Assembly: GCA_030039915.1 (NCBI GenBank)
Contig: JASHUP010000160.1
Coordinates: 1-7,507, forward strand
Source: Thermoplasmata archaeon
Lineage (GTDB): Archaea; Thermoplasmatota; Thermoplasmata; UBA184
Length of the DNA stretch: 7,507 nucleotides
Direction: 5' to 3'
Below are positions 1 to 5,689 of the stretch, piece by piece (the first letter of the stretch is position 1; each line of letters opens with the position of its first letter). The notes beneath the pieces were generated by a model, which did no database searches, was not told where the DNA came from, and saw only the letters and a program-made list of their open reading frames with translations. A program made the translations under genes and the position numbers.

Positions 1-524
1 TCAAGCTGCTCGAGGGAACCGACCGGATCCTGATGGCGTTCCCGCTCTCGGCCGTCGCGACCCCCCACCGGGTCACCCGACGCTCGGGTCAGCGATACTT
101 TGCCAACTGCGCGTGGGACGCGGTCGCGTTTCATCCGATGCTCGGCGAGCCGATAGAGATCTCCTCGTTCTGCCGCCACTGCGGCGTCCCGGTACGATTT
201 CGGATGGACTCCGGGCGGGGCGTGCCGTCGACCGACCACCTCCCCGTGGTGTACCTCGCCTGGCCGGCCGCGACGTGGTGGAACGACATCGTGAGAACCT
301 GTGCGAACAGTATGGTCTTCTTCGACTCACCGACCCATTTTGCCGAATGGCCGGCGCGCCCCGAGTCGAAGAGCGGAGCCGTGCTGACGATCGACCAGGT
401 GATGGGGCTCAGCCTGCCGCTGTACGCGAAGAAGTTGGACCTCGACTACGAACGACCCCCCAAGGAAGTGCTCCTGGCGACGTTCGCGAAACTCGGATTG
501 ACCGGAAAGTTCTGGCAACTCTAA
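1..524 (+). CDS. Alkylmercury lyase (MerB) family protein, 5' end missing
   Basis: MerB enzymes cleave carbon-mercury bonds by protonolysis, using two cysteines and an aspartate. The reading frame is open from the left edge, so the gene starts outside the window; the ATG at 33 is probably internal, because the codons before it continue the family pattern leading into PLSAVATPHRV. Numbered from that ATG (163 residues), NCAWDA holds C26 and D29, matching C96 and D99 of E. coli plasmid MerB as I recall it. C47 in SSFCRHCG lies 21 residues on, as C117 does in MerB. C90 in RTCANSMVFF, followed by the FF-S-W block, fits catalytic C159 to within one residue (64 versus 63 after the first Cys). An extra cysteine, C50, makes a CxxC with C47. 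No mercuric reductase, regulator or transporter gene lies in the window, so true organomercurial activity is not shown; a divergent MerB-like role is possible. Family assignment is firm, substrate is not. Confidence 0.82.
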   Translation, partial: KLLEGTDRILMAFPLSAVATPHRVTRRSGQRYFANCAWDAVAFHPMLGEPIEISSFCRHCGVPVRFRMDSGRGVPSTDHLPVVYLAWPAATWWNDIVRTCANSMVFFDSPTHFAEWPARPESKSGAVLTIDQVMGLSLPLYAKKLDLDYERPPKEVLLATFAKLGLTGKFWQL

Positions 525-585
525 GACGCGCGTCGAGGCGGCCGGAGGCCCTGGCCCGCGTCTCCGCACGTGGTGCCTCTCAAAC

Positions 586-595
586 GAATAATACC
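586..595 (+). promoter_or_regulatory. TATA-like promoter box for the PoxB-type gene
   Basis: GAATAATACC is the most AT-rich stretch in the 94-base gap after the MerB-like gene. Its centre is about 29 bases before the ATG at 619, and an A-rich CAAAC sits just upstream where an archaeal BRE would lie. Transcription would begin at or within a few bases of the start codon. No Shine-Dalgarno motif is visible before 619, which fits a leaderless mRNA. The call rests on position and composition only. Confidence 0.55.
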
Positions 596-618
596 TCACG
601 ACCCTGCGCCTCGTCGTC

Positions 619-2343
619 ATGCCGGCGCGAGTCGCGGACGTGCTGGTCGACACCCTCGTGAATGCAGGGGTGCGGCGGGTCTACGGCGTTGCCGGCGATT
701 CCCTGAACGGGATCACCGACTCGATCCGCCCGCGCAAGGAGATCTCCTGGGCGCACGTTCGCCACGAGGAAGCGGCCGCGTTCGCGGCGGGCGCGGAGGC
801 CCAGCTCACCGGCCGTCTTGCGGTGTGCGCCGGGAGCTGTGGGCCGGGCAATCTCCATCTCATCAACGGTCTCTTCGACGCGCACCGCAGTCGCGCCCCG
901 GTCCTCGCGATTGCGGCTCAGATCCCGAGCCAGGAGATCGGCGGGGGGTACTTTCAGGAGACGCACCCGGACCAACTCTTCCGAGAGTGCAGCCATTACG
1001 CGGAGCTCGTTTCTCAGCCGGAACAGGTTCCGCGCATCCTCGAGATCGCGATGCGGACCGCGGTCGCCCGAGAAGGGGTCGCCGTCGTGGCGATTCCCGG
1101 CGATGTCGCCCTTCGGCCGGCGACCGAAGCAGCTTCCGGATTCACTCTTACCGACCCGCGCCCCGAAGTCTGCCCGTCCGACGCCGAGGTCACGAAGCTC
1201 GTCGGCCTGCTCACGTCGACTCAGAAGGTGACGATCCTGGCGGGCGCCGGGTGCGCGCGCGCTCACGATTCCGTGGTCGCCCTGGCGCAGCGGCTGAAGG
1301 CGCCGATCGTTCATTCGCTTCGAGGGAAACCGTACGTAGAATACGCGAACCCGTGCGACGTGGGCATGACCGGGCTCCTCGGCTTCTCTTCGGGATATCA
1401 CGCGCTCCAGGCCGCGGACGTCGTCCTGTTGCTCGGTACCGACTTCCCGTACCGCCAGTTCTACCCCCCGAAGGCGACGATCGTGCAGGTCGACGTGCGC
1501 GGCGAGCAGATCGGCCGCCGCGTCCCGGTCTCGCTCGGAGTCGTGGGCGACGTTCGGGCCACGGCCGACGCGCTCCTGCGCCGCCTACCGGAGGCGCGCG
1601 ACGACCGCCATCTGAGGTCGGCGCTCGCCGACTACGCGAAGGCACGCGACGGACTGGACGCGCTCGCGGTCGAGGGAGGACCCGGCAGCAAGGTCCACCC
1701 GCAGTACGTCGCTCGGGTCATCGACCAGCTCGCCTCGGACGACGCGGTCTTCGCGGTCGATGTCGGAACGCCGACGGTCTGGGCGGCGCGCTATCTCACC
1801 ATGAACGGGAAGCGGCGCCTCCTGGGTTCGTTTACCCACGCGTCGATGGCCAACGCCCTCCCGCAGGCGATCGGCGCCCAGTCCGCCTTTCCCGGTCGGC
1901 AGGTCGTCGCCATGTCCGGAGATGGCGGGCTCGCGATGCTCCTCGGAGAGCTGCTCACGCTCCGCCAGCTCGATCTCCCCGTGAAGATCGTCGTCTTCAA
2001 GAACGACTCGCTCGCGTTCGTGACCCTCGAGATGCTATCGGCCGGGTTCCTCGACTTCGCGACCGACCTCAAGAACCCGAACTTCGCCGCGCTCGCGGAA
2101 GCCGCCGGAGTCCTCGGCCTCTCCGTCACGACTCCGGAGGCGCTCCGTCCCGCGATCCAGAAGGCGTTCCAGCATCCCGGTCCCGCACTCGTCGAGGTCG
2201 AGGTATCCCGACAGGAGGTGGTCCTGCCTCCCACCATCGACCTGGAGCTCGTGCGCAAGTTTGGCCTGTTCGTCGTGAAGGCCGTCTTCAGCGGTCGAGG
2301 GGACGAGGTCATCGACCTCGCGAAGACCAACTGGTGGCGGTGA
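619..2343 (+). CDS. poxB: Pyruvate dehydrogenase (quinone) / pyruvate oxidase, PoxB type
   Basis: This thiamine diphosphate and FAD enzyme converts pyruvate to acetate and CO2 and gives the electrons to membrane quinone. The 574-residue product matches E. coli PoxB (572 residues) along its whole length. The N-terminal PYR domain (about 1-180) has GDSLNG, RHEEAAAFAAGAEAQ with the catalytic Glu at 50, and AGSCGPGNLHLINGLFD. YFQETHP carries F112, the equivalent of a Phe known to matter in PoxB. The central FAD domain (about 185-340) has HSLRGK, DVGMTGLLGFSSG and LLGTDFPYR. The C-terminal PP domain (about 360-540) has DVGTPTVWAARYL and the ThDP motif GDG (434-436) followed by ND (462-463). The tail (about 548-574) keeps SGRGDEVIDLAKTNWWR, the membrane-binding, activity-controlling peptide of PoxB. 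Acetolactate synthase is less likely because this tail and the PoxB-specific blocks are present. It stands alone, with its own TATA-like box. Its closeness to bacterial PoxB in an archaeal-looking setting suggests transfer. Confidence 0.96.
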   Translation: MPARVADVLVDTLVNAGVRRVYGVAGDSLNGITDSIRPRKEISWAHVRHEEAAAFAAGAEAQLTGRLAVCAGSCGPGNLHLINGLFDAHRSRAPVLAIAAQIPSQEIGGGYFQETHPDQLFRECSHYAELVSQPEQVPRILEIAMRTAVAREGVAVVAIPGDVALRPATEAASGFTLTDPRPEVCPSDAEVTKLVGLLTSTQKVTILAGAGCARAHDSVVALAQRLKAPIVHSLRGKPYVEYANPCDVGMTGLLGFSSGYHALQAADVVLLLGTDFPYRQFYPPKATIVQVDVRGEQIGRRVPVSLGVVGDVRATADALLRRLPEARDDRHLRSALADYAKARDGLDALAVEGGPGSKVHPQYVARVIDQLASDDAVFAVDVGTPTVWAARYLTMNGKRRLLGSFTHASMANALPQAIGAQSAFPGRQVVAMSGDGGLAMLLGELLTLRQLDLPVKIVVFKNDSLAFVTLEMLSAGFLDFATDLKNPNFAALAEAAGVLGLSVTTPEALRPAIQKAFQHPGPALVEVEVSRQEVVLPPTIDLELVRKFGLFVVKAVFSGRGDEVIDLAKTNWWR

Positions 2344-2435
2344 TCCCCTCCTCCGGGCGTCGGGGACTGCTCTCCCGGGCCGGTCCGCTCGGTCCAAGGG
2401 CCATTTCCCATGCACCGGGAGACCGGTGAAAAGTT

Positions 2436-2443
2436 CCTATAGG
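2436..2443 (+). promoter_or_regulatory. TATA-like promoter box for the two-helix zinc-ribbon gene
   Basis: CCTATAGG lies in the 120-base gap after poxB, centred about 25 bases before the ATG at 2464 and preceded by a purine-rich GTGAAAAG that could act as BRE. No Shine-Dalgarno site precedes the ATG, so the transcript is probably leaderless. The rest of the gap (2344-2435) is GC-rich and shows nothing I can name. Confidence 0.6.
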
Positions 2444-2463
2444 CGGACCCGGTCGACCTACCC

Positions 2464-2991
2464 ATGTCCGGCCCTCCGGCTCCAGCAGCTCCGCCGCCGA
2501 TGACCGCCTATCCGCCACCGGGGTACGCCCCGGCGCCAGCGCAACCCGCCTCGACCGGAGTGAAACTTCCGGCCGGAATGAGCCTCTGGGACCTCCTGAG
2601 CCTCCTGATCATCCTGGTCGGAGCGATCCTCATCCTGGTCGGCTTCCTGTACGGAGACGCCTACGCCAACCAGCTCGGCGCCGGAGGGTCCCTCAGCACG
2701 GCCCAGAGCGACATCGAAGCGTTCTTCGTCGCGAGCGGGATCGGGATCTTCCTCGTGATCCTCGGCTGGCTCTGCCGGGCGATGCTGTTCCCGATGGTCT
2801 CGGCCCGTCAGAAGATGAGCCCCGCACCGGCGCCCGCGATGGCCGCTCCGATGGCCGCCCCCGCGGCCGCCCCGGCGCCTCCCGCGATGGCTCCGCCCGC
2901 GGCGCCCGCGTGCGCGAACTGCGGCAAGCCGACGACGTTCATCGCCCAGTACGGACGGTACTACTGCTACTCGTGCTCCCGGTACGTTTGA
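2464..2991 (+). CDS. Two-helix membrane protein with C-terminal zinc ribbon
   Basis: I know no named function for this 175-residue protein. Residues 1-37 are rich in proline and alanine (PPPGYAPAPAQ) and probably disordered. Two hydrophobic segments follow, about 44-62 (LLSLLIILVGAILILVGF) and 86-104, separated by a short polar loop with acidic and Gln/Ser residues; they read as a membrane hairpin. Residues 119-148 are an Ala/Pro/Met linker. The last 26 residues form a Cys4 zinc ribbon, C150-C153 and C168-C171 in the form CxxC-x14-CxxC, ending almost at the C-terminus. No signal peptide is apparent beyond the first helix. An even number of helices would put both soluble ends on the same side, most likely the cytoplasm, where the ribbon could bind nucleic acid or a protein partner. 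It has its own TATA-like box and converges on the acetyltransferase gene 28 bases away. Confidence 0.85.
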   Translation: MSGPPAPAAPPPMTAYPPPGYAPAPAQPASTGVKLPAGMSLWDLLSLLIILVGAILILVGFLYGDAYANQLGAGGSLSTAQSDIEAFFVASGIGIFLVILGWLCRAMLFPMVSARQKMSPAPAPAMAAPMAAPAAAPAPPAMAPPAAPACANCGKPTTFIAQYGRYYCYSCSRYV

Positions 2992-3019
2992 GCGGTCGCC
3001 CGGGCCCGAGTCCTTCCCG

Positions 3020-3463
3020 TCAGCCGAACGGCTCGATCCCCGAGCGAAGCACGTAGACGAACATGCGGTCCGCGTTCGTTTCCGTCACCGCACCGGTCGA
3101 CCGGTAGAGACGAACCGCGGCCTCGTTCGCGGGGTCGGTGAAGACGAACACCTCGTCGAATCCGAGCTCCTGGCACTCGCGGAGCAAGGTCTTCACGAGC
3201 GCGGTCCCCACCCCCCGCCGACGGTACCCCTCCTCGACCCCGATCTCGTAGAGGAACATCTGTTTCCGAAGCGAGCGCAGCTGCCCGAGTTCGGTGCCCC
3301 GCAGGAATCCGATCGCCTCGCTCCCTTCGTACGCGACGAGGAAGATGTTCCTCGGGTCGGCGAGATACGCTCGCACGGCGGCAACGTCGGGGGGCTCCTC
3401 CCAGAGATGCGCCGCATGAAGGACTTCGATCTCCGAGCCGGACCCCAGGCGGCGGATTCGCAT
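3020..3463 (-). CDS. GNAT family N-acetyltransferase, AAC(3)-I-like
   Basis: GNAT enzymes move an acetyl group from acetyl-CoA to an amine. The product has 147 residues, a normal single-domain length. Motif A is clear: FLYEIGVEEGYRRRGVGTALV (about 70-90) contains beta strand 4 and the pyrophosphate loop R81-R-R-G84-V-G86. Motif B follows as FVFTDPANEAAVRLYRSTGA (107-126), with the usual Tyr before a late Gly. The order of blocks, including YLADPRNIFLVAYEGSEAIGFL, resembles aminoglycoside 3-N-acetyltransferase I proteins, but that group has many members acting on other amines or proteins, and resistance should not be assumed. It runs opposite to the upstream genes. A weak TATA-like box lies about 25 bases before the ATG. 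GNAT fold is certain; substrate unknown. Confidence 0.9.
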   Translation of the reverse strand: MRIRRLGSGSEIEVLHAAHLWEEPPDVAAVRAYLADPRNIFLVAYEGSEAIGFLRGTELGQLRSLRKQMFLYEIGVEEGYRRRGVGTALVKTLLRECQELGFDEVFVFTDPANEAAVRLYRSTGAVTETNADRMFVYVLRSGIEPFG

Positions 3464-3484
3464 CGTCCGGCCAACTCGTGTCCG

Positions 3485-3492
3485 CTACTTGG
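3485..3492 (-). promoter_or_regulatory. Weak TATA-like box for the acetyltransferase gene
   Basis: On the minus strand the sequence reads CCAAGTAG, centred about 25 bases before the ATG at 3463. It is a poor TATA match, but it is the least GC-rich spot at the expected distance, and the spacing equals that seen before the genes at 2464, 4853 and 6502. No Shine-Dalgarno site is seen. Confidence 0.3.
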
Positions 3493-3566
3493 ACCCTCGC
3501 GCGCTTCGTCCGGGCGGGGTCGGTCACCCCGAACCGGCTCCGCTTCTCGATTCGCGGAAAGCAGGT

Positions 3567-4271
3567 CTAGTCGTCTCGCCGTCGCCGCTTTCGGGAGTCC
3601 TCGTCCCGGTCCTCGAAGCGCGGAGACCCGCCCCGGTCCGAACGGCGGAACGGTCGCGACCCGCGATCGTTGCCGCGGTTCCGATACGGAGGGCGGCCGC
3701 CGGAGCCCGGACGAAACTCTCTACGGCCGTAGCCGCCGGACCCACCGCGACCCCGCGGTCGATCTCCGCCGCCGTCGGCCCGCGGAGGGAGCGTGAACCG
3801 ATTCCCGCAGGACTCGCACTCGCCCACGAGTTGACCGCTCTCGTCGGTGGAGAAGCGTAGGGGCGCCCCACACTTCCGGCAGGGTCTTCCGCGAGGGGGT
3901 CCCGAGTCGTCGAAGCGGGGACCGCGCTCCCGGCGGCGCTCGGAACGACCGGCGACCCGTTGAGGCACGAAGATGGTGGTGGTCTCGCAGTCGGCGCACA
4001 CGACCTCGAGCGATCCCCCCGAGCGTTCTCGAATCGCGAGAGGAGCGCCACACGTCTCACATTCCGGGCCGCCGGTGGCCCCCGCCACGACCGCCGAATC
4101 GTCTTCGCCCGTGCCGGCGACGCCGCGACCCGACGGAGCCAGGCGGGAGACCGCACTCCCTTCCACGAACGCGAACTCCTTCGCGCACGACGGACAGGTA
4201 CCGGTGCGGAGGTGCACCTCGCGCTGCTCGAAATCCATCGAACTTCCGCACTCGGGGCAGGAACTCGACAT
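3567..4271 (-). CDS. Triple zinc-ribbon protein with RGG-like arginine/glycine tail
   Basis: The 234-residue product has three Cys4 ribbons with identical spacing, CxxC-x17-CxxC: C5/C8/C26/C29, C71/C74/C92/C95 and C131/C134/C152/C155. Ribbons 2 and 3 share the CGAPL turn, so they look like internal duplications. The linkers (about 40-68 and 104-128) are low in hydrophobic residues and probably flexible. Residues 164-234 form a disordered basic tail with 22 arginines in 71 residues, including RGRGGSGG, an RGG, several RG pairs, and a final RKRRRRDD. Such tails bind RNA in eukaryotic RGG proteins, so an RNA- or ribonucleoprotein-binding role is a reasonable inference. No catalytic motif is visible. 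The ATG at 4271 is favoured because ribbon 1 begins at once and a TATA-like box lies upstream. It sits alone between two minus-strand genes, 117 bases from one and 103 from the other. I do not recognise a named family. Confidence 0.85.
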   Translation of the reverse strand: MSSSCPECGSSMDFEQREVHLRTGTCPSCAKEFAFVEGSAVSRLAPSGRGVAGTGEDDSAVVAGATGGPECETCGAPLAIRERSGGSLEVVCADCETTTIFVPQRVAGRSERRRERGPRFDDSGPPRGRPCRKCGAPLRFSTDESGQLVGECESCGNRFTLPPRADGGGDRPRGRGGSGGYGRREFRPGSGGRPPYRNRGNDRGSRPFRRSDRGGSPRFEDRDEDSRKRRRRDD

Positions 4272-4302
4272 GGCTGCTCAGGAGTGGAACCTCCCGACCC
4301 CA

Positions 4303-4310
4303 CATTACAT
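4303..4310 (-). promoter_or_regulatory. TATA-like promoter box for the triple zinc-ribbon gene
   Basis: The minus strand reads ATGTAATG, the most AT-rich patch in the 117-base gap between the TPR-like gene and this one. Its centre is about 35 bases before the ATG at 4271, implying a leader of about ten bases rather than a strictly leaderless mRNA. The minus-strand CTCCTGAGCAGCC between box and start has no convincing Shine-Dalgarno. Confidence 0.45.
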
Positions 4311-4388
4311 CCGCCTGCCCGCGGAGTCGTCGGCTCGGAGGACGGGTTGGCGAGTCAACCGGTTCGGACGGCCCGCACGCCGTCTCCG

Positions 4389-4853
4389 TTACGGTATGCT
4401 AGCGAGGTCGTCCCACAGCATCGCACGGCCGTGTCGATCGCGCACGCGGCGACCGAACTTTCGTGCCTCTCGAAGATACCGCGCCCGGGCGGTGCGCTTT
4501 CCCGCCAGGGCTGACGCACGCGCGAGGGACTCGTAGGCGTACGCGACGTAGAAGGGACTGACGCGGCCGCGCAGCGCGAACGTGAGCGCGCGCCGGCCGT
4601 GGTGAAGTGCCGCCTCCGGTTGATGCAGGACCGAGTACACGCGCGAGAGGTGCCACTCACCGATCGACAGGTTGCGCAGGGAGGGCCCACCGTGCGTCCA
4701 GTGGTAGTAGGAGGCGTGGGCCGCGTGGAGGAGTTCCTCGTTCTCCTCGTCGCTTCGGGTCGGTCGCGCGAGGATCGACCAGCTGTGGTTGAACAGGTGG
4801 GTCCCGACCTGGCGGTGCTCGGTTCGATTGAGCGGATCCTTGCGTGGAGCCAC
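4389..4853 (-). CDS. TPR-like helical protein of unknown function
   Basis: The 154-residue product is nearly all alpha-helical. It matches a conserved uncharacterised family that I recognise by FNHSWSILARPTRSDEENEELLHAAHAS (21-48), the YYHWTHGG block (49-56), GEWHLSRVYSVLHQPEAALHHGRRAL (65-90) and AYAYESLARASALAGK (104-119), ending DDLASIP. The 65-119 stretch reads as two tetratricopeptide-like helix pairs with the usual small and aromatic packing residues. TPR folds bind proteins; no enzyme motif is visible. Conserved His and Trp residues in HAAHASYYHW are unusual for a plain scaffold. The start is GTG at 4853: a TATA-like box sits about 25 bases upstream and no Shine-Dalgarno is present, which fits a leaderless GTG. 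The gene is divergent from the Rossmann-fold gene at 4988, with 134 bases between them. Confidence 0.82.
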   Translation of the reverse strand: MAPRKDPLNRTEHRQVGTHLFNHSWSILARPTRSDEENEELLHAAHASYYHWTHGGPSLRNLSIGEWHLSRVYSVLHQPEAALHHGRRALTFALRGRVSPFYVAYAYESLARASALAGKRTARARYLREARKFGRRVRDRHGRAMLWDDLASIP

Positions 4854-4874
4854 GATCCCGGGGAATTCGGTCTC

Positions 4875-4882
4875 GGATTAGG
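4875..4882 (-). promoter_or_regulatory. TATA-like promoter box for the TPR-like gene
   Basis: The minus strand reads CCTAATCC, centred 25-26 bases before the GTG at 4853. This is the position expected if transcription starts at the GTG itself, and it is the main support for choosing that start codon. It lies in the 134-base divergent gap shared with the gene at 4988. Confidence 0.5.
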
Positions 4883-4972
4883 AGGTTCCGGTCCCCCTTC
4901 GCGCCCGCCCTCCCCTCCCGACTCCCCCACCCCGAGAGCTTTCAACCGCGGTGGGGTGCTTTGCCGCTCAAC

Positions 4973-4980
4973 GGAGGAGG
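4973..4980 (+). promoter_or_regulatory. Strong Shine-Dalgarno site that fixes the GTG start at 4988
   Basis: GGAGGAGG lies seven bases before the GTG at 4988 and is complementary to the 3' end of 16S rRNA. It is the only strong ribosome-binding site in the window and decides the start over the in-frame ATG at 4844. A weak AT-rich patch, AGCTTTCAAC (4938-4947), about 45 bases upstream of the GTG, could be the promoter of a leadered transcript. Confidence 0.75.
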
Positions 4981-4987
4981 ACCGACT

Positions 4988-5653
4988 GTGAAGGTGATGC
5001 TGTTCGGGGCCACCGGGATGGTCGGGCAGGGAGTCCTGCGCGAGTGCCTTCTTGACCCGGCGGTCAACGAGGTTCTCGCGGTGGGCCGCGGCGCGACGGA
5101 CCAGCGACATCCGAAACTGCGCGAACTCGTGCGAGCCGACCTCACCGACCTCGGGCCGGTCGAGGACCAGCTAAGGGGCTACGACGCCTGCTTCTGGTGC
5201 CTTGGAGTCTCCTCGGCGGGACGGAGCGAGGCGGAGTACGCACACGTGACCTACGACCTGACCGTCTCGGTCGCCCAGCGGCTCGCCCGCCTCGATCCCG
5301 GGATGACGATCACCTACGTGTCGGGGGCCGGGACCGATAGCACCGAACACGGCCGCTCGATGTGGGCGAGGGTGAAGGGGCGGACCGAGAACGCACTTCT
5401 CGCGATGCCGTTCCGGGCCGCGTACATGTTCCGGCCCGGGATCATCCGTCCTCTCCACGGGATCCGCTCCCGGACCCGCGGGTACCGCTACGCGTACGCG
5501 CTGCTCCTTCCGATCGTCCTCCTGCTGAGCGCGGTCGCGCCGAACTCGATAACGACCACCGAGAAGATGGGGCGGGCGATGATCCACGTCGCCGCGCGCG
5601 GCGCCCCGAAGCGGATCCTCGGAACGCGCGAGATCAACGAACTGGCGAAGTGA
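4988..5653 (+). CDS. NAD(P)-binding Rossmann-fold protein, atypical SDR / epimerase-like
   Basis: From the GTG at 4988 the product has 221 residues. It opens directly with the dinucleotide-binding loop VKVMLFGATGMVGQGVL, glycines at 7, 10 and 13. Other visible blocks are the acidic D51 after strand 3, YDACFWCLGVSS (65-76, strand 4), ITYVSGAGTDS (108-118, strand 5) and MWARVKGRTENALL (125-138), where K130 holds the place of the SDR active-site lysine but the usual YxxxK tyrosine is absent. FRAAYMFRPGIIRPLHG (142-158) is typical of atypical SDRs of the NAD(P)H-binding type. A hydrophobic stretch at 168-184 (ALLLPIVLLLSAVAP) could anchor the protein to the membrane. Substrate unknown; many homologues are annotated only as epimerases. 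A strong Shine-Dalgarno site precedes it, unlike its leaderless-looking neighbours. It converges on the gene ending at 5690, 36 bases away. Confidence 0.88.
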   Translation: MKVMLFGATGMVGQGVLRECLLDPAVNEVLAVGRGATDQRHPKLRELVRADLTDLGPVEDQLRGYDACFWCLGVSSAGRSEAEYAHVTYDLTVSVAQRLARLDPGMTITYVSGAGTDSTEHGRSMWARVKGRTENALLAMPFRAAYMFRPGIIRPLHGIRSRTRGYRYAYALLLPIVLLLSAVAPNSITTTEKMGRAMIHVAARGAPKRILGTREINELAK

Positions 5654-5689
5654 GGGGCTCGCGCATCGCACCCACCGCCGGCGGAGGGG

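Noticed and set aside
570..2429. A 619-codon open frame overlapping all of poxB in another frame
   Set aside because: The translation is a mix of Arg, Gly, Pro and Ala with no domain pattern. It is a by-product of high GC in a strongly conserved gene.
3020..3463. Aminoglycoside resistance gene
   Set aside because: Only the GNAT fold and a general AAC(3)-I likeness can be seen; substrate residues cannot be judged from sequence alone.
3524..4303. A minus-strand 259-codon frame overlapping the triple zinc-ribbon gene
   Set aside because: Its product is Ser/Arg/Pro-rich and lacks the repeated CxxC pairs that the chosen frame shows.
4345..4360. GGTTG-GCGAGT-CAACC hairpin between two minus-strand genes, as a terminator or operator
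   Set aside because: The stem has only five pairs and no T-run follows on the minus strand. It may be chance.
4844..4987. In-frame ATG at 4844 as start of the SDR-like gene
   Set aside because: The extra 48 residues are low-complexity Arg/Pro/Ser and overlap the start of the divergent TPR-like gene. The Shine-Dalgarno site and the GxxGxxG loop support GTG at 4988.
5675..5684. CCGCCGGCGG palindrome between the convergent genes, as a terminator
   Set aside because: It is only ten bases, has no loop and no T-run, and such palindromes are expected by chance in this base composition.
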